Origin: Bugula neritina
Lineage: Eukaryota > Bryozoa > Gymnolaemata > Cheilostomatida > Bugulidae
Reading direction: 5' to 3'
DNA: 64,000 bases
Assembly (NCBI GenBank): GCA_964035545.1
Contig: OZ037766.1
Span: 12,533,722-12,597,721, forward strand
The translations under genes were made by a program, and so were the position numbers. Within the stretch, counting starts at the first letter, position 1. Each line of letters opens with the position of its first letter. The notes under the pieces were generated by a model. That model had not been told where the DNA came from. It did not search any database and was given only the letters and a program-made list of their open reading frames with translations. Below, in pieces: positions 13,803-22,300 of the stretch.

Positions 13803-15107
13803 GGGGGGGGGGGGGCACAACGGCTGAATTTTGCATTTGTTGCTCACAATTGTCTGTTTTTCAAGTTACTAGTTCAATAATCTCTAGTCCCAATGCTGAA
13901 TCTGTTGTCTATTACAGCTACCAGTTTGTTGTTTCTATCTCTCTCACAACTTTCAGAATAATGAAATTTTCATGACGAAAAAAATTGGCTCATTGTGCCC
14001 CGGTACCGGGGTAGAATGAGCCACTGGGTGGGACACAACAAATATATTGAAATTTTGCGTATTTTGTTACATTTGATCTTTATTTATTTAATATTACAAA
14101 TAAATAGAGATACTCTTTCAGATCTACAGCAAAATCCATGTTTTAGCTGTACAGTTTGTGCCACCACGGATAGCAGAGGAAGGCAAAATCAAACGCACGT
14201 CACTCGTTTCTGCAGTGCCATTATCATTACTGTTTAGAACTAAATATGTTCTGTTATTTTCACCTCAGAGGAACGTTTATTAAAAAAAACTTTAGTAACA
14301 TGTACTACAAAATTCCAAGTGGACTTTTTTTTCTGAACTGTAGCTAAGGTGCATGGCTGAGGTTTGTGACTGGAGTACGGAAGAGAGAGGGGGAGCAAAT
14401 GAGCAAATCACAATTTATTTCAGTCAAATACATGTATATCCCCTCAATGGTGTAATATATAATGATTATCATGACTATCTACTAGTAGCAACAGCAGAGT
14501 GTTTTGTATTATGTATAAAATGGCATAAAGCTTTAACCTCACCAGATATATATATTAGGGGAGCTTCAACTTGTAGTTTTGTAGTCTTACCATGATGTCT
14601 TTGATATTTTACAAAAAGGTCAGAAATGGCTATATCTATAGATTTTAGTAACATTTCAACCAAATTTCTGGGCAAACAAACTAATAACAGTGATCAGAGT
14701 GCAATAATCAGGTGGCCCATTGTGCCCCGGTCAGCGTGGCCCATTGTGCCCCGTGTGGCCGAATTGCAAATAAACGTGCCTCAAGGAAAATTTATTCCAG
14801 TGTTTGCTGTTATACTAGTTAAGCATTGTAGAGACAAGCAAAGGCAACAATATTAGTAAAATCTAGGCTTCTTGCTTTTGAGTGTAAAAAGTTATAAGGC
14901 TTTATCAACGACATCCTAAACAATTTACAAAAGTAGGTAAAAACAGTTTTTTACTCGCCTTTTCAATACGTATGTTCTGCAAGTGTTGAAACTACAAAGG
15001 CTGAATAATTATGTCAATATCTTTTAATGAAAAAAAATCAATGATTAAGTTCTCTCATAATTTGGCCGGCTTTTTGTACCCCTATGACCGTTGTGCCCCC
15101 TCCCCCC
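13803..15107. mobile_element. Putative non-autonomous TIR DNA element (GGGGCACAACGG ends)
   Basis: The left end is thirteen G followed by CACAACGG. The right end is the inverted CCGTTGTG followed by C5-T-C6. The direct 4-bp sequence GTAA flanks both sides (13799-13802 and 15108-15111), consistent with a target-site duplication. The interior repeats the motif CATTGTGCCCC several times, including a near-perfect 38-bp palindrome around 13988-14026 and two direct copies at about 14717-14755. No transposase ORF is seen. The superfamily is not assigned. The G-run makes exact end placement uncertain by a base or two. Confidence 0.55.
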
Positions 15108-15111
15108 GTAA

Positions 15112-16437
15112 CCCCTATGGTGTGTACTAAATGAAGTAAACTGACTCGTCTACAACCAGATGATATGGTGAATTTATAAATTAGGCTTGGGCGAGAATAA
15201 AGTTGTTGCTGTGACTATTTATGCATATACAACATACATGTTTAATTCAATTTTAAAAAACATTATAGTCCACATGTAAGATGTATGTATAGTTATTGGC
15301 CAATCTAATTCCTAAATTATTATGGTTAAAAATGGCTTTTTATTGTATGTCTCTCTTTTTCTTTTTATATATTACCATTAAGCTTCAAAACATGACAGTT
15401 CTCAAAATACTTTGGAATTTGCTTTTTCGAGCCTAAAAGGTATTAAGCTCATTTTACCTTCTTTAGTGGACACTCAAAAGTTTCTAGTTCCTATATAGCC
15501 ATTTTTCACATGTTTTATAGCCGTGAATGTATGTAGTTTGTGCTCTAAAAATGTTAACTATTAACAAAAACAAATAAATAATCAATTTTAGTCTTTTAAA
15601 TTTGACTTGACTCACTATATGTTTTATATTTCAGTGAATTGGGATATATTGAAAGTGACAAATTTTTTTTATTATAACTGTCTGTAGACACACCCACACA
15701 CACACCCACACACCCACACACACACTTACACACACAAACACCCACATGCCTATGCTGTGCATGGTTAGAATTATATAAGAAGATAAAACAGTTCTGTATA
15801 AGATTATAACAACTCACCAGATTGTCTTCATAGTGAGGGGCTCTTTAACAGTTGTACCTCAGGCTCTAGGATATTTGGCTAAAAAACACGGTTGAAACAA
15901 AAAATTTGCTCTGAATAGTAAATAGATGTGAAGGATATATTATAATATAACGACCTACTCCGTTATGGAATGCTGTAAGGTATAAAAACCTGACTGAAAT
16001 AGCACATAGTTCCATTCCAGCGAACAGTTAGATATAACCTGTATAAGTTCAAGTTCAAGGTCATTTAATCAAATAAAATTAGCACAGTGCTCATGCAGTA
16101 TGTGAACCACATACTTTTTCTTGATACTAATAAGATAATTGTATCTTCATGCTTATAGCCTATAATATTACACAGCGGCAATAAAACATGATAGTTTTTT
16201 AAATTATATATATTTTTAAATTCCATCAAGTAGGTTAACATAAAAAACAAAGAAACCAAAACAAATCATTAGAAAATAAAAATAAAATACCTCTGTGACT
16301 GAGCCATGCTATATAGATAAGCTAGACTGCTATAAAAGATATTGCAAACTGATAGCAGGGACTGTTGGCCAATGGAGAACAATGTTAAGCTGATGGGAGG
16401 AGCTTAAAGCTAACTGACCAATTTATAATTCAAGCAG

Positions 16438-16440
<3 letters not shown>
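15112..16440. other. Intergenic, short (CA)n variant microsatellite only
   Basis: A CACACCCA-type simple repeat occupies about 15688-15745. The rest is AT-rich with no supported gene. Confidence 0.55.
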
Positions 16441-16501
<61 letters not shown>

Positions 16502-16523
16502 TTATATTTATATATATAAATAT

Positions 16524-16566
<43 letters not shown>
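16441..16566. repeat. (AT)n microsatellite
   Basis: Long alternating AT tract with TATTTATA-type interruptions. Confidence 0.93.
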
Positions 16567-16575
<9 letters not shown>

Positions 16576-17507
16576 GTATATTATACATGCCAAATATTTA
16601 CTACAAATTTCAAAAATAGCATAACTTAAATTGTATTACCGTGCCTATTTGCATCCAATTTACTAGTCTTACATTTATAGCAACTGTAACGTATTTTGTG
16701 TAAAATGGTTATTGCAAGCATTATTCAATTCATATTCACATTTAATCACAGCGAAGCTTAAACTTTATAGCTTTGTATTTATGTCCATGATTGAGTTTTA
16801 ATTTTTTTTAAAATTTTATATGCATTGAAAATATGTTTCCTTTATAACTTATATAAACTCGCAGTACCAATAGCGGCATAATAATTTTTAATGGTTTAAA
16901 GTCAACACTCCTAAATATACCACACTGGTATTTATATTATTACTTCAATAAAACTGGGTGCATGCAAGTGGGAGTTAAAGCATTTGGAAATTCCTAGATT
17001 CTAGGTGTCATTGAGATCAGTGTTGGTATAGTGATTTGTGTTCGAATTTCTAATCTTCAACTTTAACCTCCTCACTCCACCAATGAACTGGCAAACTCTA
17101 GTGACTCCCACCATCGCCCTTTAAACGACTTTTTTTATGACCACAACTTTGTGCTTCAAGCGATTTATAGATTATTTCATTTTTGTGTTTGAGTCGCCGA
17201 CTTTCACGTTAGCTACGCTTGTCAGTTAACTGCGCCCATTATTATTTACACTGCCGCTTGTGCAAACCGTTCTTAAAGTTTAGTGTCACTTTGCATAGTC
17301 ATAGTCATACTCCGTCACTTATCACTCATCATCTTTATGATTACCAGATCATAATTGAAATTTCCGTATAGCTGTATATTAAAATCCTTGTAAGAAGCTA
17401 TCTTACCATTGCTTAAATGTTGCTGATTTTTAAAGTTTAAGTTAAATTAATTCAGACTGATACCTGAATTGAAACTAACTAGAGTCTAGTACTACTACTA
17501 GTGCTAT
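16567..17507. other. Intergenic, left flank of LTR element
   Basis: No gene recognised. The last part (about 17417-17507) resembles sequence on the far side of the LTR insertion near 26270-26300 (ATGTTGCTGATTT followed by AAAGTT). Confidence 0.5.
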
Positions 17508-18223
17508 TGTGGTAAAATTGTGTATAGTATAACTAAGGCTGTATTTCCCTTATTCTTATTAACTTCATTCCCATGGAATGCGTGTTTTCCTAGATATACA
17601 TCATTACATAGCTATAGTATTGTAACAGCTAAGTGTTAGTTGGCAATGATAGGATTAGCTATTATTCCCAGCTACTTATTACTACTGACGTGACTGGATT
17701 AGCTATTGTTTCTGACGGCTCACAGGAACACTTATATAATCAAGATAACCGGGATTTCCCTGCGAAGTTCGCTCGATTCGAGCGATTCCTTTATTCTAGC
17801 CCTGCGAATCCCTGCGATTCGAGCGAATTCCCTCGAATTCGCTCGGAACATTCTAGTGGAAATGTTTCCCAACGTATAAAAGGAGGCCCTCAACACAGTA
17901 GAGTCAGTCTTCAGCCAGCAGCACAACAGGACACATCTCGGAGCTACCAAGCCAGGACAATAACACACTTAGTTAATTATCTTATACTTTGTTTACCAGT
18001 TTACTAGTAAGTTCTCCATACATGTAAGGAGTTGTCCTCCCTAACTGCTATTTTTGGATATATATATATTATGGAGTAAATAAAGGGGATTGTGAGTATT
18101 ACATTTCTTATTTATTGTGCATAAATACCCTCCTACAAAGAGTCACTGTGTTCAATCAGCTAACAACCCACACCAATAATTGCATGCAGCGAATCATAAC
18201 ATTCTACGCATAAAATTATTACA
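17508..18223 (+). repeat. 5' LTR
   Basis: 716 bp, begins TGTGGTAAAATTG and ends AAATTATTACA. It contains a TATA box (17875-17882) and AATAAA (18079-18084), marking the likely U3-R-U5 layout. The 124-aa ORF within it is present unchanged in both LTRs and is not thought to be coding. Confidence 0.97.
17751..17882 (+). promoter_or_regulatory. LTR promoter/enhancer region
   Basis: TATAAAAG lies at 17875-17882. Upstream are GGGATTTCCC at 17751-17760, a perfect match to the NF-kappaB site consensus, and a set of GATTCGAGCGA and inverted CTCGAATTCGCTCG units at about 17770-17845. A heat-shock-element-like CTAGAATGTTC lies on the minus strand at 17842-17856. The same array recurs in the 3' LTR, 7,939 bp downstream. 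Motif matches are seen; use by host factors is inference. Confidence 0.5.
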
Positions 18224-18224
18224 C

Positions 18225-18242
18225 TGGTGGCAGCGGTGGGAT
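18225..18242 (+). other. Primer-binding site of the LTR element
   Basis: TGGTGGCAGCGGTGGGAT begins two bases after the 5' LTR. It starts with TGG, the complement of a tRNA 3' CCA end. The primer tRNA was not identified. Confidence 0.65.
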
Positions 18243-18292
18243 AATCGTCTGGTACAGACTAAGCTGATGCTCCCCTACGGGGAGAGACAACA

Positions 18293-19393
18293 ATGGATCC
18301 ATTGAGGCCAGCGCCAGAGCTCGGGCCTGATGATGAACCAGCAGGAGGACGCTTCACCCTAGAGACATTGATTCGGACTCTCTGGGAAGACAGGGCAGCT
18401 GTACAGGCTCCACCTGGTGACAGGTTCCGCCTTAAAGCGCCAGTCTTCGACGGTGAAGGAAATGTAGAACAATTTCTACAGGAATTCCGCGAGGTGGCCG
18501 TGGCCTCCCAGTGGCCGGCCCAGGTGGAATTACTGCAACTACGGTCCTGCCTGACAGGTCGAGCCAAACCCTATGCGGTAGGCCCGAATAGGGACTACAT
18601 CATTGAGGCTCTGCGCGGCCGCTTCGGACTTACCGTCCGGGACGCGAGAGCCCGCCTACAAGGACTCCGACGAGACCCTAAGGTCTCACTACAGGATCAC
18701 GCCAACAAAGTGGAGCAGCTAGTCCAGGTAGCCTACGGTAACGTAGACCTGGAGTCACGCCAGGCCATCACCTTTGATATCTTCCTGCAATCGCTCAATA
18801 ACCTGAGCCTGCAACGGTATCTCTTGGCAGCTGGGGTCGACACCATTGAGGCTGCTCTGACCAGAGGAAAGGCGTACTACCAGATCGGCGGGAGTCAGGA
18901 CTGTGACAGCAGTGCCCGACGAGTCGAGTCAGACTGGGGAGAGGCTGCCGAAGACATTCGGCTGAGGCCTCAAGTAGCGGCCTCCGCCACTACACCCCCA
19001 ACCCCACCCGAACTCTCCATGGTATTGGAGGTGGTGGACAAACTGCAAGAAGAGATCGCAACATTGCGACGGGCCCAAACTACTGACAGACCGGATCGGT
19101 CATACGGTAGTCAGCCCAACAAGGACGCTCAGTTAGAGCCTAGGGTAGCAGCTACTGCACCTACCCCATCGACCTCAGCCGAAGTCTCCATGGTACTGGA
19201 GGTGGTGCGAGATCTACAGGCCGAAGTTAAGGCCCTGAGACGGGCCCAAACTACTAACCGGCCGAATCAGCCACGTAGTAGTCGCCCCGAAGGGTCTTCT
19301 CTCACGTGTTGGAAGTGTGGGACAACAGGTCATGTGCAACGAGACTGTCCCCGAGGACGCAGCGGTCCGTTAAACACCCAAGGCCTGCGGTAA
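18293..19393 (+). CDS. gag: Gag polyprotein of the LTR element
   Basis: 366 aa. A capsid-like region (about 40-215) contains the retrotransposon-gag pattern VEQFLQEFREVA and LRSCLTGRAKPYA. It is followed by a linker and one CCHC zinc knuckle, CWKCGTTGHVQRDC (residues 339-352), which binds RNA. The linker contains a 57-aa direct duplication (starts near residues 228 and 285), each copy with SMVLEVV and a coiled-coil-like L-x6-L stretch ending LRRAQTT. The first ATG in the leader is taken as the start. The stop at 19391-19393 lies inside the loop of a frameshift hairpin, so a fraction of ribosomes should continue into pol. Confidence 0.93.
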   Translation: MDPLRPAPELGPDDEPAGGRFTLETLIRTLWEDRAAVQAPPGDRFRLKAPVFDGEGNVEQFLQEFREVAVASQWPAQVELLQLRSCLTGRAKPYAVGPNRDYIIEALRGRFGLTVRDARARLQGLRRDPKVSLQDHANKVEQLVQVAYGNVDLESRQAITFDIFLQSLNNLSLQRYLLAAGVDTIEAALTRGKAYYQIGGSQDCDSSARRVESDWGEAAEDIRLRPQVAASATTPPTPPELSMVLEVVDKLQEEIATLRRAQTTDRPDRSYGSQPNKDAQLEPRVAATAPTPSTSAEVSMVLEVVRDLQAEVKALRRAQTTNRPNQPRSSRPEGSSLTCWKCGTTGHVQRDCPRGRSGPLNTQGLR

Positions 19394-22300
19394 TCTCCGC
19401 CACCCGCAGGCCGAGTCTCCAGACTCACCCGAGGAGGGTTTACTCTGCACCCAGGGAGGCGCAGACGAAACCCCCCTCATCCGAATGGCAAGCTCCCCGG
19501 AGAACTTGGAGGCCGAAAGGCCTGCCCGAACCTCCAGCTTGGCCACTCAACAACCGGTTCGCGGGGTTACCCGAGGAGGTTGTGGAGGAGGATACTGATT
19601 CCGACCGGGATTTCCCCCGACTGCCCCCCAAACCTCAGAAAACCCCCGTGGTCCCTAGGACGTGTAAGAGGCCTACCGTCCAGACCCAGGAAGTGTCTCC
19701 CCCAGAGACAGACTACTCGAAGCACACCCAACCATACGGAAGCAGCTATTTCCTGCCCGGCAAGATTGCGGGCAAAGCTGCCACCTTCCTGTTGGACACT
19801 GGGTGCACCACAAACCTTCTGAGTAGGCGTCTCTTCGACACTCTTGGCGCTCGGGAGCGGGAAAGCCTCAAGCCGTATAATGGTGAGCACGGTACGTTGG
19901 CGGACGGATCGAGCATACCATTTTACGGCCTCATCTCACTACCCGGAAGAGTTCGGGATCTCGTAATCCACGAGACCTTCATAGTGAGTCACCTGAAGGA
20001 GGATGCTATTCTTGGCATGCCCTTCCTTGAGGAGCACCAATGCCACATGGACTTCAACAAGTCAGCAATAGTGGTGGATGGCAAGGAACTTACCTGCGTG
20101 GATAAGTTCGGCAGGCCTCTGGTAGGAGGCGTACAGGTGGTCCGGGACAGCCTAATTCCCGGGCGCTCTCAGGCTACACTCCTGTGCAGGGTCAACTGCA
20201 AGGAGATCTCTGAGCTAGGGGTTGTGGAGGGCATGCACGGAAAGGTACAATTGGCAAACAGCCTGAATCGGCTAGACTGCCGTGGAGAGTTCCTGGTGCA
20301 GTGCATCAACCCCTACGCGGAGCCGGTGAAGTTATCGGCTGGTTCACTGGTGGGCAGGTATCACTCGGTTCAGGAGACTGATGTTGGGCCCACACTCGAT
20401 GCGACGTCGGAGACACCGAGTCGCCCCCTGGAGTCTGGCATGGGACCAGTCCCAGAGCATGTGGCGGAATTATACAAGGGAGCCTGTGGTGGTTGTGGAA
20501 GTAACGTGGAGCGCCAACGGATGGCCCAGTTACTTCGAGAGTACCAAGATGTATTCAGCCAAGGAGACGAGGACATGGGGTTGACTAACGTAGTGCGGCA
20601 CGAGATACCCCTAGTAACCGGGACTGCCCCCATACGACAACCCACTCGACGGCTGGGCCCGGAAAAGGAGAGGGAGGTTAGCCGGCAAGTCCAGGACTTG
20701 CTTGATCGGGACCTGATTGAGCCAGCCCACGGTGCGTGGAGCTCACCAGTCGTTCTGGTCAAAAAGAAGGATGGGAGCTGGAGATTCTGCGTTGATTACC
20801 GCAAGTTGAACAGCGTCACCATCCAGGATGCCTACCCCCTCCCCCGGATAGACGAGTCGCTAGATGCCCTCGCGGGAAGTAGATACTTCAGCACGCTGGA
20901 CCTACTGAGTGGATACTGGCAAGTACCCCTCAGTCCTGATGCACAGGACAAGGCCGCGTTCATCACCCGCGATGGCCTCTGGAGATGGAAGGTGTTGCCA
21001 TTCGGGCTGACATCCGCCCCGGCCACCTTTCAGCGGCTCATGGAGCAGGTCCTCAGTGGGTTACACTGGAAGACGCTGCTAGTCTATCTGGACGACGTCA
21101 TTGTTATCTCGCCAGACTTTTCGACTCATGTCAGTCGTCTGCGCGAGGTCTTTGACCGTCTCCGGGCCGCCGGGCTAAAGCTTAAACCCTCGAAATGTGC
21201 TCTCCTGCAGCAGGAAGTCAAATATCTCGGACATGTGGTCAGCCGGGACGGCGTTGCCACCGACCCCGAGAAAGTACGGGCCGTACAAGACTGGACTGTT
21301 CCCCAAGATATCCATGAACTGAGAGCGTTCCTAGGACTGGTGGGATATTACCGGCAGTATATCCCTGAATTCGCAGGTATGGCACAGCCATTAAATCGGC
21401 TAACCGCCAAAGGAGTCCGGTGGCGTTGGACTCAGGAAGAACAACAGGCTTTTGATCATCTCAAGGCCCGGCTAGTGGAGGCACCCATCCTGGCTTACCC
21501 CGACCCGACCAAACAGTATATCTTGGATACAGACGCTAGCGACCACAGTATGGGGGCTGTGTTGTCCCAGGTACAAGGAGGTACCGAGGTAGTGGTGGCG
21601 TACTACAGCAAGGCCCTCTCCTCCGCCGAAAGAAACTACTGCACGACCAGGAAGGAACTCCTAGCAGTAGTTAAGGCGGTGAAGCATTTCCGGCCATATC
21701 TATATGGTAGAACGTTCAGATTACGAACTGACCATGCATCACTGATATGGCTGTGCAAACGGGCCGAACCCTCCAGCCAGGTCGCCAGGTGGCTCGAAAT
21801 ACTTGCAGAATTCTCATATCGGATTGAACATCGCGCCGGCCGGAAGCATGGAAATGCTGATGGTCTGAGCCGTCGTCCAGAGAGAGACTGCAAGCAATGC
21901 CTCCATATAGAGAAGCGGGACGGGGGACCCGCCCGCTCGGAAGTCGAGACACAACTGAAGGAAACAGAAGCCTACAGGTGGGAACAAGGCCGACTGCAAT
22001 CCGATGTCCATTCAGATGCTGTCCAGGCCCTTCGGGTCAACCCCACCTTAGCCAGAAATGTCCAGGACTTGTGCCGATTACAGGAAACCCTGCCGGGGGT
22101 AGTGGGAGAGATATTCAGGGCCAAGAAGGAGGGGCGCCGGCCAGGTGAGGAGGAGCAGCGGCAGAAGGGCGTTGAATTCCAACAGTTCTGCCACCGCTGG
22201 GACTCCCTCAAATTCAACTCAGACGGATTGCTAACCATCTCCTTGGCAGCAGACAGGCAACACCAGGAACGGGAGCGGGTTGTGTGCCCACACCCCCTCC

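Noticed and set aside
17633-18007. 124-aa ORF in the 5' LTR, repeated at 25572-25946 in the 3' LTR
   Set aside because: Spans promoter motifs and the TATA box, has no domain, and is explained by LTR identity.
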